64,000 nucleotides of DNA from Psychroserpens algicola (GCF_014526325.1 NZ_JACNMJ010000002.1:372001-436000), one strand, 5' to 3'. Positions 18,599-26,493 are shown, counted from the stretch's first letter. The notes: generated by a model not told the origin, from the letters alone. A program made the numbers and translations.

Positions 18599-19144
18599 TT
18601 AAGAATTTAAGGGTTTTGATGCGATGTAATGAAACTCACGTTCTAAATCATATTTAAATCGTTTGACACTTCGTCTTATAATGAAATAGGGAATCCCAAA
18701 CATCAACAAGGCATGTAATGCAATAAAAGGAATCATATAAAACGGTTTATCACCTCCTGCAGTTCCAAAGATAAAAGTCATGATAAAAACAGTATAAATC
18801 AGCATTGCGAAAATGAAAAAAAACATGATGATTCCTGTAAATCCGGTAATCTGGCTTTCAATTATCAATGTATCAGAAACCTGCCTGTAGTTACCAGACA
18901 CTGTAGCTACATTCATTTTTGTATCAAAGAAACGTCGTTTTCTTTTGAACTTAAATCCATCGTAATTAACCACGCCTTTATATTCATTTTTGCTCGATGA
19001 AAATACATCTCCAAAATCTGAGAACACACCAAGAGAAGACTCATCAACTTGACGTTTTAATCTTGAAATAAATTCTGATTTAGAAATATTCATTTCTGTT
19101 GTAAAGTCGTCTATTAGTTTTATGTTTCTTAGAAAGTTTTCCAT
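18599..19144 (-). CDS. Small membrane protein in the AAA+ cluster, resembling DUF3137-type proteins
   Basis: 181 residues from the ATG at 19144 (MENFLRNIKLIDDF). The open frame continues upstream into a structured repeat-like element (19145-19262), so a longer protein is rejected. It has an N-terminal helical part, a strand-rich middle (YKGVVNYDGFKFKRKRRFFD, VSGNYRQVSDTLIIESQ), then two transmembrane helices (GIIMFFFIFAMLIYTVFIM; FIALHALLMFGIPYFII) and a basic cytoplasmic tail. The layout recalls DUF3137-type proteins, which often sit next to LemA; I cannot confirm membership. It may tether the coiled-coil partner encoded just upstream. Confidence 0.7.
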   Translation of the reverse strand: MENFLRNIKLIDDFTTEMNISKSEFISRLKRQVDESSLGVFSDFGDVFSSSKNEYKGVVNYDGFKFKRKRRFFDTKMNVATVSGNYRQVSDTLIIESQITGFTGIIMFFFIFAMLIYTVFIMTFIFGTAGGDKPFYMIPFIALHALLMFGIPYFIIRRSVKRFKYDLEREFHYIASKPLNS

Positions 19145-19262
19145 TATCTGCGCCTTTGCGTTAAGGATTGATACGGCATCCTTTTTTCGTTTTTTAGAAA
19201 AAAGATATAGTGGAAAGCCTGCCCAAACCATCGCGAGAATACGGGATGGTTTGGGAACGCCA
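19145..19262. repeat. Structured intercistronic element with two hairpins
   Basis: This non-coding segment inside the AAA+ cluster contains a perfect 11-bp stem CCCAAACCATC/GATGGTTTGGG (19222-19232 with 19245-19255, 12-base loop) and a second 8-bp stem CTTTTTTC/GAAAAAAG (19181-19204). Between and after them lie CTTTCCACTATATC and GATGCCGTATCAATCC (read on the minus strand), which look like a compact mobile or repetitive intergenic element rather than gene remnants. From memory such blocks recur between genes in flavobacterial genomes; that needs a genome search. Confidence 0.55.
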
Positions 19263-19270
19263 TCATTATA

Positions 19271-20614
19271 TTAAGACAATAAATCGTCGTCGTTAGATTC
19301 TGGTTTTGGCTCACCTTCTGGCTCACCTCCTCCATCTGATGGTGCATTTGGATCGGCACTGTAATATTCATCAAAAATCTCTTTCATATCAATACCATAG
19401 CGGTCTGCAAAATTTTTCTGAATTTCAGAATCCTTTGTTCTAATTTCTTTTAAAGCTTCAGCATAACTGCCATAAACGCCTTGCATAACTTTTTCATGAA
19501 CAGGAATATTGTCCATCATTTCCTGACGCGCTTTAGCACTTGCTGTATGCATAGCCGCTAGAGTTTCTCCAATATGTTCATCGGTTTTAACACCTAAATG
19601 TTCTAAAATTGCAGCAAATTCCTGGTCTGTACGCGCCTTTAAAGCCACAACATAACCGTCATAATATTTTAAACGCTCGTCGGTATCACTTTTAAGTTTA
19701 GCACGATGCGTTTGTAAATTACTACGCAAAGAGGTTAATACTTTGATGGTTAAATTATGCTTGTGCACGAAACTATCTTTTGAAGCCGCTAAGGTGGTGT
19801 AAGCGTTTTTAAGTCCTTCGAGTTCTTCTACTTTTTGCTCGAGTTGAGTCACTTTAGCCAAAGCATCTGAATACTCTGTAGATTGCTTATCGGCAACTTC
19901 CTCAAGAGCTTGACGTGCTTGCTTAAGTAAAGCATATTGCTCTTCGAGTTGCGCTTCAACTTGCTTCTTTTTCTCTAAAGCTTTGGTATGATTATTACTC
20001 GCTTCAACAATCGCTGTTTTCAGGCTTTCTTCAACTTCTTTGATTTCGAGTTCCCGATCTTTAAGACGCTTGATAGCTGCCTGACTTTTAAACGAAAGTT
20101 CGTTTAATAAAGTTTGTACGTCGGCACTTTCGATACGCTGCTGAAACATGGCTTTAGCTTTATTATCGGAAGCATCTCGTTCTTTTTGAGCTGCTTTTAA
20201 TTCTTCTTCAGCCTTTTTGATTTTTCCTTTTCTTCCAAAAAGGTTATTCCAGAATGTATCAGGTTTGGCATTGGCATCTTCTAATTCGATTTTAGCACGT
20301 TCGAGACGCTTAATCGCATCATCGATGATTTTCTGTTCAGCAGGATTTAGTGCAGAAAAGCCTTCAAACATAATTCCGACCTCATCTTGATAATCGGTTA
20401 AATCTTTAATAGCGTCTAATAACGTAGAACGGTCTTTTTCGGCCATATCTACAACATTATCTAAGGTGGCATTTAAGATTTTCTGACGACTTTCTGGATC
20501 ATCCTCTTGGGCGAGCTTCGACTTCATCTGGTCTATAGCTTTTCCCCAATTTACATCTACTTTCTCAGTTTTTTCGTTGGAATTCGTTTCTAATAAATCA
20601 AAATCATCAGACAT
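19271..20614 (-). CDS. Long coiled-coil protein, first gene of the AAA+ cluster
   Basis: 447 residues from the ATG at 20614 (MSDDFDLLETNSNE). The sequence is almost entirely charged helix: continuous Glu/Lys/Ala-rich heptad-like stretches from about residue 75 to 260, then a further helical region (LTSLRSNLQTHRAKLKSD, FAAILEHLGVKTDEH, MMDNIPVHEKVMQGVYGSY). The C-terminal tail is acidic and disordered (PNAPSDGGGEPEGEPKPES, ending DDDLLS). No membrane segment. TelA-like toxic-anion-resistance proteins have a comparable coiled-coil build, but I see no specific motif. As the promoter-proximal gene it may be the most abundant component, a scaffold or substrate of the AAA+ ATPase; this is inference. 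Confidence 0.72.
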   Translation of the reverse strand: MSDDFDLLETNSNEKTEKVDVNWGKAIDQMKSKLAQEDDPESRQKILNATLDNVVDMAEKDRSTLLDAIKDLTDYQDEVGIMFEGFSALNPAEQKIIDDAIKRLERAKIELEDANAKPDTFWNNLFGRKGKIKKAEEELKAAQKERDASDNKAKAMFQQRIESADVQTLLNELSFKSQAAIKRLKDRELEIKEVEESLKTAIVEASNNHTKALEKKKQVEAQLEEQYALLKQARQALEEVADKQSTEYSDALAKVTQLEQKVEELEGLKNAYTTLAASKDSFVHKHNLTIKVLTSLRSNLQTHRAKLKSDTDERLKYYDGYVVALKARTDQEFAAILEHLGVKTDEHIGETLAAMHTASAKARQEMMDNIPVHEKVMQGVYGSYAEALKEIRTKDSEIQKNFADRYGIDMKEIFDEYYSADPNAPSDGGGEPEGEPKPESNDDDLLS

Positions 20615-20785
20615 ATTATGTTGTGTATTAAAGTTGAACAATATTTAGGACAAGCAATTTCGTTAAAAAATATGATTTTAAAAACTTAATACGCTTAAAA
20701 TATGAGTATCAAAATATAATATTTTGTTACAAACTTTATTCTGAAACCATTTGTCGTTATCTTTAGGTTTTAAAATTTTACGACT

Positions 20786-21586
20786 ATGAAACATTTAAAT
20801 CTTGTATTGCTTATATTATGCTTAGCTGTTGTGTCTTGTAAATCGGATAGCAAGAATGAAACGACCAATGCGATGGAAACCAACTCTAAGGATGTGGTTG
20901 CCGAAACCGTTTCTGAAGAACAACAACTAAATATTCATCCCATTTCGCACGCTACAATGGTACTAACTTATGGCACAGATGTACTATATGTTGATCCAAC
21001 AGGAGGCGCTGAAGCTTTTGAAGGACATACCAATCCTAAAATTGTACTGATTACTGATATTCATGGAGACCATTACAGTATTGAAACCTTAAAGACCTTA
21101 GATTTATCTGCTTCTACGATTATTGCACCAAAAGCTGTAATCGACCTTTTTCCTGAAGATTTAAAGACGAAACGAAACGTTGTTTTAGATAATGGAGAAA
21201 TGGCTACAATTGATCATTTTACATTTGAGGCCATACCAATGTATAACTTACGAGAAGAAGCCTTAAAGTTTCATCCTAAAGGACGTGGTAATGGCTATGT
21301 TATTACTGTAGCTGGTGAGCGTATTTATATTTCAGGTGATACTGAAGATATTCCTGAAATGAGAGCACTGGAAGCTATTGATAAGGCCTTCGTTTGTATG
21401 AACTTACCGTATACAATGACTGTTGATAAGGCTGCAGAAGCTGTATTAGAATTTAAACCAAAAACGGTTTACCCTTATCATTATAGAGGAACGGATGGCT
21501 ATAGTGATGTAGAAAAATTTAAGACACTTATCAATCAAGGAGACGAAACAATTGAAGTGATTCAATTGGAGTGGTATAAGGAATAA
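20786..21586 (+). CDS. MBL-fold metal-dependent hydrolase lipoprotein, UlaG-like
   Basis: 266 residues beginning with a lipoprotein signal (MKHLNLVLLILCLAVVSC, Cys18). The mature part has a metallo-beta-lactamase fold: ISHATMVLTYG, LYVDPTGG, a metal-binding loop ITDIHGDHYS (H-x-D-H form), GNGYVITVAGERIYISGDTE with the bridging Asp, and a C-terminal YPYHYRG His. This arrangement is typical of UlaG/UPF0173-type hydrolases acting on phosphodiesters or lactones; no substrate can be inferred. The lipoprotein signal places it in the periplasm or at the outer membrane, unlike the cytoplasmic relative at 39428-40105. It appears monocistronic. Confidence 0.82.
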   Translation: MKHLNLVLLILCLAVVSCKSDSKNETTNAMETNSKDVVAETVSEEQQLNIHPISHATMVLTYGTDVLYVDPTGGAEAFEGHTNPKIVLITDIHGDHYSIETLKTLDLSASTIIAPKAVIDLFPEDLKTKRNVVLDNGEMATIDHFTFEAIPMYNLREEALKFHPKGRGNGYVITVAGERIYISGDTEDIPEMRALEAIDKAFVCMNLPYTMTVDKAAEAVLEFKPKTVYPYHYRGTDGYSDVEKFKTLINQGDETIEVIQLEWYKE

Positions 21587-21630
21587 CAACTATTTTATCG
21601 ATTAAGTGTAACTTTTTATAGATAAATAGC

Positions 21631-21658
21631 TTGTTTTTTAAATATTATCGTATATTTG
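21631..21658 (+). promoter_or_regulatory. Flavobacterial-type promoter
   Basis: TTG (21631-21633), 17 bases, then TATATTTG (21651-21658), an exact match to TTG-N17-23-TAnnTTTG. It ends 28 bases before the ATG of the first small membrane gene. Confidence 0.65.
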
Positions 21659-21686
21659 AAGACCAAATCAAATTAAACCTAGTGTA

Positions 21687-21920
21687 ATGCTAACTACTTA
21701 TACTTCAAATATTTCGCTTGTAAGCACGATGCAACTTACCATAGTTCTCATCGTAACAGCTTCTATATTCTTAATTTTTATTGCGATAGCCATTATTAAG
21801 ATGTATAAGTTAAAGGCAGAAAACAAACGATTAACCGATAATAGCTTCTATAAATCTGAAATAGATAAAAGCTACCAGGATTTTACCGATGGTCATTTAT
21901 ATGATAACAATAACAATTAA
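21687..21920 (+). CDS. Small single-pass membrane protein (77 aa)
   Basis: It has a short polar N-terminus, one transmembrane helix (about residues 13-35, ending in IFLIFIAIAIIKMY), then a charged helical tail (KLKAENKRLTDNSFYKSEI) and an acidic, Asn-rich end. It has a perfect-consensus promoter and is followed after one base by a second gene of the same architecture. No known family. The tail, with its short coiled-coil pattern, could mediate pairing with the second protein. Confidence 0.65.
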   Translation: MLTTYTSNISLVSTMQLTIVLIVTASIFLIFIAIAIIKMYKLKAENKRLTDNSFYKSEIDKSYQDFTDGHLYDNNNN

Positions 21921-21921
21921 T

Positions 21922-22071
21922 ATGTTAGATGTTGCTGATAATGAAAGACTAATACGTGTATTGTCAATAGCATTAATTACCATTTTAGCATTACTGGTTT
22001 TGAATTTGATAAAAATTCGTACTTTAAAGAAAGACAACAAAAAACTACACAAACAAATAGAAAAACAATAA
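21922..22071 (+). CDS. Tiny single-pass membrane protein (49 aa)
   Basis: I chose the ATG at 21922 (MLDVADNERLI), one base after the stop of the preceding gene (TAA-T-ATG). The longer frame from 21889 overlaps that gene and adds no useful sequence. One transmembrane helix (VLSIALITILALLVLNLI) is followed by a basic helix KIRTLKKDNKKLHKQIEKQ. It shares its plan (helix, then xLKxxNKxL) with the 77-residue neighbour, so the two may be diverged duplicates or partners. It is followed directly by a terminator. Confidence 0.6.
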   Translation: MLDVADNERLIRVLSIALITILALLVLNLIKIRTLKKDNKKLHKQIEKQ

Positions 22072-22097
22072 AAAAACCAGCGATTGCTGGCTTTTTT
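22071..22097. terminator. Bidirectional terminator
   Basis: The stem AAAAAACCAGC/GCTGG-TTTTTT has a 4-base loop and one bulged C. It lies between the small membrane genes and the convergent ettA gene. Confidence 0.7.
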
Positions 22098-22113
22098 ATT
22101 ATAATTTAATGGT

Positions 22114-23805
22114 TTAACGAACCAGCTTTTTATATTTAATACGCTTTGGCATGAGATCACCTCCCAGACGTTTTTTCTTATTTTCTTCATAGTCTGAAAA
22201 ACTTCCTTCAAAGAAATACACCTGACTATCTCCTTCAAAGGCTAAAATATGTGTACAGATACGATCTAAAAACCATCTGTCGTGAGAAATAACCACAGCA
22301 CAACCTGCAAAATTTTCCAGACCTTCTTCTAAGGCTCGTAATGTATTCACATCAAGATCATTTGTAGGCTCATCCAAAAGTAGCACGTTGCCCTCTTCCT
22401 TGAGAGTCATTGCCAGATGCAAACGGTTACGCTCACCTCCTGAGAGTAAATTTACTTTCTTATTTTGCTCACTTCCTGAAAAGTTAAAGCGACTTAAATA
22501 CGCTCTAGAGTTCACCTGCTTTCCTCCCATCATGACTAATTCTTGCTCGTCACTAAAGTTTTGCCAAATGGATTTTTCTGGATCTATATTGGCGTGCTTT
22601 TGATCGACATAGGCAATTTTTGCAGTCTCACCTACAATAAACTCACCTTTATCTGGAGTTTCTTCTCCCATAATCATTCTAAAAATGGTCGTTTTACCAG
22701 CACCATTTGGTCCGATAACACCAACAATTCCAGCTTGAGGAAGATTAAAGTTTAAATCTTCATAGAGTAACTTATCGCCATAGCCTTTGCTCACGCCTTT
22801 CGCTTCTATAACATTGGTTCCTAAACGCGGACCATTAGGAATATAAATTTCAAGTTTTTCGTCAAGCTGTTTTTGATCCTGACTCATGAGTTTGTCATAG
22901 TTTTTTAAACGTGCTTTTTGTTTGGTTTGTCTGCCTTTTGCACCTTGACGTACCCATTCTAACTCTCGTTCTAAAGTTTTTTGACGTTTTGAAGCCGTTT
23001 TGCTTTCTTGTGCCATTCGCTTAGATTTTTGATCTAACCAGGACGAATAGTTTCCTTTCCAAGGGATGCCTTCTCCGCGATCAAGCTCTAATATCCATCC
23101 CGCTACATTATCTAAGAAATACCTATCGTGCGTTACTGCAATGACTGTTCCTTTATATTGGGCTAAATGATGTTCTAACCAATGTACCGATTCGGCATCT
23201 AAATGGTTGGTAGGCTCATCTAACAGTAATACATCAGGCTCTTGTAGTAATAAACGACAAAGTGCCACACGACGTCGTTCACCTCCAGATAATACACCAA
23301 TTTTTTTGTCGCCATCTGGTGTGCGCAGAGCATCCATGGCGATTTCTAATTTTGTATCTAATTCCCAGGCATTCGCAGCGTCAATCTGATCTTGAAGTAC
23401 GGCTTGTCGGTTCATAAGCTTTTCCATTTTATCAGGATCGCTGTACACTTCTTCTAAACCAAACTGGTCATTGATACTATTGTATTCATCCAAAATAGCT
23501 ACAGTTTCAGCAGCGCCTTCACGAACAACTTCCATAACCGTTTTTTCATCATCCAATTGAGGCTCTTGTTCTAAATAACCAACAGAATAATCTTGTGAAA
23601 AGACCACATCACCCTGAAAATTTTTATCAACACCTGCTATGATTTTAAGAAGTGTCGATTTACCAGAACCATTAAGACCTAAGATTCCGATTTTTGCTCC
23701 GTAAAAAAAGCTTAAATAAATGTTTTTAAGTACTGGTGTATTAGCCGATTGAAATGTCTTTGTTACACCAGACATTGAGAAAATTACTTTTTTATCATCA
23801 CTCAT
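22114..23805 (-). CDS. ettA: Energy-dependent translational throttle protein EttA (ABC-F ATPase)
   Basis: 563 residues with two ABC ATPase domains and no membrane segments, the ABC-F plan. Domain 1: Walker A GLNGSGKST, signature LSGGERRRVALCRLL, Walker B LLLDEPTNHLD. Domain 2: GPNGAGKTT, LSGGERNRLHLAMTL, LLLDEPTNDLD. The linker with AKGRQTKQKARLKNYDKL is the EttA-type arm region. EttA binds the ribosomal E site and gates entry into elongation according to ATP/ADP level. The start is taken as the ATG at 23805, which overlaps the stop of the upstream 60-residue gene as TGATG, so translation is probably coupled. A GTG one codon upstream is the alternative. Confidence 0.92.
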   Translation of the reverse strand: MSDDKKVIFSMSGVTKTFQSANTPVLKNIYLSFFYGAKIGILGLNGSGKSTLLKIIAGVDKNFQGDVVFSQDYSVGYLEQEPQLDDEKTVMEVVREGAAETVAILDEYNSINDQFGLEEVYSDPDKMEKLMNRQAVLQDQIDAANAWELDTKLEIAMDALRTPDGDKKIGVLSGGERRRVALCRLLLQEPDVLLLDEPTNHLDAESVHWLEHHLAQYKGTVIAVTHDRYFLDNVAGWILELDRGEGIPWKGNYSSWLDQKSKRMAQESKTASKRQKTLERELEWVRQGAKGRQTKQKARLKNYDKLMSQDQKQLDEKLEIYIPNGPRLGTNVIEAKGVSKGYGDKLLYEDLNFNLPQAGIVGVIGPNGAGKTTIFRMIMGEETPDKGEFIVGETAKIAYVDQKHANIDPEKSIWQNFSDEQELVMMGGKQVNSRAYLSRFNFSGSEQNKKVNLLSGGERNRLHLAMTLKEEGNVLLLDEPTNDLDVNTLRALEEGLENFAGCAVVISHDRWFLDRICTHILAFEGDSQVYFFEGSFSDYEENKKKRLGGDLMPKRIKYKKLVR

Positions 23806-23987
23806 CACACACGTCCTTTTAATGCATTAAACACCCAAGCTATAGCGAAAAAGCCAATACCTACTGCTGCAAATCCCCAACCTGCAACATCATCATACCG
23901 AAATGCACCAAGAGCTATTAAACCTAATCCTACAATTATCATTATCGTGGTAGCCCAAGCTAACACTGTATTTTTATTCATTGCCAT
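23805..23987 (-). CDS. CAL67264 family small membrane protein
   Basis: 60 residues with two transmembrane helices (TVLAWATTIMIIVGLGLIAL; WGFAAVGIGFFAIAWVFNAL) separated by the short loop GAFRYDDVAG, and a basic C-terminus KGRV. The sequence matches my recollection of the CAL67264 family, short membrane proteins restricted to Flavobacteriia and of unknown function. Its stop overlaps the ettA start (TGATG), so the two form an operon. A second in-frame ATG two codons later is possible. Linkage to a translation factor is unexplained. Confidence 0.8.
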   Translation of the reverse strand: MAMNKNTVLAWATTIMIIVGLGLIALGAFRYDDVAGWGFAAVGIGFFAIAWVFNALKGRV

Positions 23988-24043
23988 ATTCTTTTCTTAA
24001 TTTTAGATAGTTAGTCTAAAGACAAATATCGTGATTTTAAACT

Positions 24044-24076
24044 AAAAAAAGCATCCTATATCAGATGCTTTTTTTT
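24044..24076 (-). terminator. Rho-independent terminator after the pirin genes
   Basis: The stem AAAAAAGCATC/GATGCTTTTTT with an 8-base loop is symmetrical in A/T tracts. It ends the minus-strand stress operon and shields the downstream ettA unit. Confidence 0.8.
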
Positions 24077-24100
24077 AGCTATTAATCGATTGAGGTGATA

Positions 24101-24817
24101 TTAATCCATTGGAACTTCAACAATAATTAATTCTGCATTATTAATTGCTTTAATTTCAACATTCTCCGTGTCATAAACACCCATAGCGTCTCTAGCTTCC
24201 AATTGGTTTGCTCCAACTTCTACGGCGCCTTCAACAACAAAAATATACAATCCGTTAGTTTTAGATTTCAATTTAACAGCGATACTTTTATCCTGCTCCA
24301 GATAACTTCTATACATATAAGCTTGCTGATGAATAGGTAAAGCGTCACCCACTAACTTGTCATTTGGAGCTACAACTGTTTGCAGTTTATTGTGTTTCCC
24401 TTCGGGTGCAAATGCACGTTGTTCATAGTTTGGAGCAACATTGTTCTGTTCAGGAATTATCCATAACTGCAGAAAATTTACAGCATCCGTTTTACTATCG
24501 TTAAATTCAGAATGTGTAATCCCTGTGCCAGCACTCATCGCCTGAATTTCTCCAACCTCAATCGCTCGTTTATTTCCCATACTATCTTTATGAGATAAAG
24601 CACCTTTTAACGGAATAGAAATAATTTCCATATTTTGATGAGGATGCGTTCCAAATCCCATTTTAGGTTGAACAACATCGTCGTTTAACACACGAAGCGC
24701 TCCAAAATTCATACGCTTTTCGTTGTGATAGCTAGCAAAACTAAATGAATGGTAAGATTTTAGCCATCCATGATTTACATACCCTCTGGTATCTGATTTG
24801 TGAAGTATTGTTTTCAT
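24101..24817 (-). CDS. Pirin family protein (YhhW-like)
   Basis: 238 residues. A bicupin protein with the Fe-binding cluster GTHPHQNMEI (two His) plus THSEFN (His, Glu) and the characteristic GALSHKDSMGN, AMSAGTGITHSE and LQLWI segments. The YhhW/YhaK group includes quercetin 2,3-dioxygenases and redox-responsive proteins; actual activity is not deducible. It starts 11 bases after the stop of the second pirin gene and ends the operon. Tandem pirins with MarR, FMN reductase and DoxX indicate an electrophile- or oxidant-response unit. Confidence 0.9.
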   Translation of the reverse strand: MKTILHKSDTRGYVNHGWLKSYHSFSFASYHNEKRMNFGALRVLNDDVVQPKMGFGTHPHQNMEIISIPLKGALSHKDSMGNKRAIEVGEIQAMSAGTGITHSEFNDSKTDAVNFLQLWIIPEQNNVAPNYEQRAFAPEGKHNKLQTVVAPNDKLVGDALPIHQQAYMYRSYLEQDKSIAVKLKSKTNGLYIFVVEGAVEVGANQLEARDAMGVYDTENVEIKAINNAELIIVEVPMD

Positions 24818-24828
24818 AACATTTATTA

Positions 24829-25701
24829 TTAATGTGCTGGTAGAAATCCCATCTTACCCATTTGGTAATCTCGCATTGCTTCCAACAATTCAGTTTGTGT
24901 ATTCATTACATAAGGTCCGTAAGTAGCAACGGGTTCATGAAACGGTTCTCCAGACAGAAACAGCAATGTACTATCCGTTTGCGCTTCAATTTTAAACCCT
25001 TCTCCATCCTGATGAAATTGTAGGAGTTGATGTTCATTCAATTCTAAGATTTCGGTGTCGTTAACACTAACCTTTCCTTTTATAAGATATAGCATTCCTT
25101 TATGCGAATTACTAAACCTTATCTGTTCAATTCCACCTGACTTAGCCGTAATCATAAATGCATTTACAGGCGTTTGTGTTGCTATTTTTCCGTAGGTATT
25201 TTGAAATTCTCCAGCTATAATACGGGTTTCCACTTTGTTATCTTCGGAAATGAGCACATTGAATTCCTCGTGCTTTGCATGCTGATAATTAGGCTGAATC
25301 ATCTTTTTTTCAGCAGGAAGATTTAGCCACAACTGAATGCCTTCAATAGTCCCTCCTTTTTTTACAAATGTTTTATTCGGACCTTCAGCATGAATTATAC
25401 CACGACCAGCAGTTGTCCATTTCACATCACCTGCTTTCACCACGCTTTCGTTTCCTAATGAATCGCGATGTAATTGCTCACCTTGAACTAAAAATGTTAC
25501 AGGTTCAAATCCTCTATGTGGATGCGGTCCTAAATCAAACGGATTGTTCTTTTCACTGATTTGATATGGTCCGTAATGATGCAATAAAATAAATGGATCA
25601 ACCATTTCAATTTCTGAAGTTGGTAAAGGTTGACGCAATCTAATTGGTCCCATATTTACGAAATCACTTCGTCCTATTGTTTGTATTGTATTTAGTTTCA
25701 T
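24829..25701 (-). CDS. Pirin family protein
   Basis: 290 residues, a full-length pirin: LGPHPHRGFEPVTFLVQGE, HRDSLGN, GDVKWTTAGRGIIHAEGP and IQLWLNLPA give the N-terminal cupin with three His and one Glu metal ligands. The C-terminal cupin region ends with LFLSGEPFHEPVATYGPYVMN. It is more eukaryotic-pirin-like than the neighbouring 238-residue copy, so the two are not recent duplicates. A palindrome that matches the candidate operator of the upstream promoter lies 20 bases before its start, so this half of the operon may have its own regulated promoter. Confidence 0.9.
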   Translation of the reverse strand: MKLNTIQTIGRSDFVNMGPIRLRQPLPTSEIEMVDPFILLHHYGPYQISEKNNPFDLGPHPHRGFEPVTFLVQGEQLHRDSLGNESVVKAGDVKWTTAGRGIIHAEGPNKTFVKKGGTIEGIQLWLNLPAEKKMIQPNYQHAKHEEFNVLISEDNKVETRIIAGEFQNTYGKIATQTPVNAFMITAKSGGIEQIRFSNSHKGMLYLIKGKVSVNDTEILELNEHQLLQFHQDGEGFKIEAQTDSTLLFLSGEPFHEPVATYGPYVMNTQTELLEAMRDYQMGKMGFLPAH

Positions 25702-25720
25702 TTTATTATAGTTTTATTTC

Positions 25721-25742
25721 AATATTTTCCATGGAAACTATT
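25721..25742. promoter_or_regulatory. Candidate MarR operator in front of the pirin genes
   Basis: A 22-base inverted repeat centred on AT: nine of ten positions pair in AATATTTTCC-AT-GGAAACTATT. The core TTCC-A[AT]-GGAA is shared with the palindrome at 27430-27447 in front of doxX. It sits between the marR-like gene and the pirin pair. Confidence 0.6.
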
Positions 25743-25758
25743 TAGTTAAAAAAATACG

Positions 25759-26196
25759 CTAACGTATTTTATCGAGCAGATCACTTAATTGACCAGCTTC
25801 CTTTTCAGTTAAATTCTTTAAGATATCGTCTTTAAAATCTTTATCAATTTCATCTAATAATCCGAGTCCCTTAGTTGTAATATTAATATGTACAACTCTT
25901 CTATCGTCTGGGCATGGCAAACGCTCTATTAAGTGTTTATCACAAAGTTTATCCATTAAACGTGTTGCATTAGGCGCACGTTCTAACATACGTTCTTTAA
26001 TGGTTTGCACTTTAATAGGCTCACCTGCTCCTCGCAAAATCCTTAAAATATTAAATTGCTGTGGTGAAATTCCAAAAGGTTTAAAAAAGGCATTTTGATG
26101 ACTATTTATCCAATTAGCCGTATAAATGATGTTCAATAATGCTTTAACCTTACTATTTGGAAAGCTTGAATTTATATCTTTAGAAAGATCTCCCAT
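25759..26196 (-). CDS. MarR family transcriptional regulator
   Basis: 145 residues with the MarR winged-helix fold: an N-terminal dimerisation helix, FGISPQQFNILRILRG, the recognition helix region APNATRLMDKLCDKHLIERL and the wing PDDRRVVHINIT. MarR proteins usually repress their own operon and release DNA on binding phenolics, oxidants or other ligands. Two cysteines are present (LCDKH; LPCPDD), but not in the N-terminal sensor position of OhrR. It lies inside the operon it probably controls, and two similar palindromes flank that operon's two halves. Confidence 0.88.
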   Translation of the reverse strand: MGDLSKDINSSFPNSKVKALLNIIYTANWINSHQNAFFKPFGISPQQFNILRILRGAGEPIKVQTIKERMLERAPNATRLMDKLCDKHLIERLPCPDDRRVVHINITTKGLGLLDEIDKDFKDDILKNLTEKEAGQLSDLLDKIR

Positions 26197-26209
26197 GAGT
26201 TGTTTTTAT

Positions 26210-26491
26210 TTAAAATAACGTATCGTTATACTCCTGTTTTTTCTTAAATACAGCAGCTGCAAAAGGACATAAAGGTAATATTTTGATGTGTTTATCTCTG
26301 GCATATTCTACTGATGCCTCTACTAATTTATAGCCAATACCTTGCCCTTTTAAAGACGCGTCAACTTCGGTATGATTGATAATAATTTTATCAGATCCAG
26401 CATAGCTGTAAGTCATTAGGGCTTTTTCTACGCCATCAACCTCGTAATAAAAACGTCCTTTTTGTCCGTTAGATTCGTGTTTGATTTCCAT
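26210..26491 (-). CDS. Small GNAT-like N-acetyltransferase (YjdJ type)
   Basis: 93 residues, the short acyl-CoA-binding form: GRFYYEVDGVEKALMTYSY, the motif A segment VDASLKGQGIGYKLVEASV and a C-terminal KILPLCPFAAAVFKK. Members of this group are found across bacteria and lack an assigned substrate. The Cys in LCPFA is conserved in the group as I recall it. It lies 2 bases from the FMN reductase gene and 13 bases from the MarR gene and belongs to the stress operon. Confidence 0.82.
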   Translation of the reverse strand: MEIKHESNGQKGRFYYEVDGVEKALMTYSYAGSDKIIINHTEVDASLKGQGIGYKLVEASVEYARDKHIKILPLCPFAAAVFKKKQEYNDTLF

Positions 26492-26493
26492 AA

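Noticed and set aside
21897-22238. 113-codon minus-strand frame across the ettA end, the terminator and the small genes
   Set aside because: It crosses a strong terminator and overlaps two better-supported small genes and the end of ettA.
24101-25701. The two pirin genes as a recent tandem duplication
   Set aside because: They differ in length (238 and 290 residues) and belong to different pirin subtypes.
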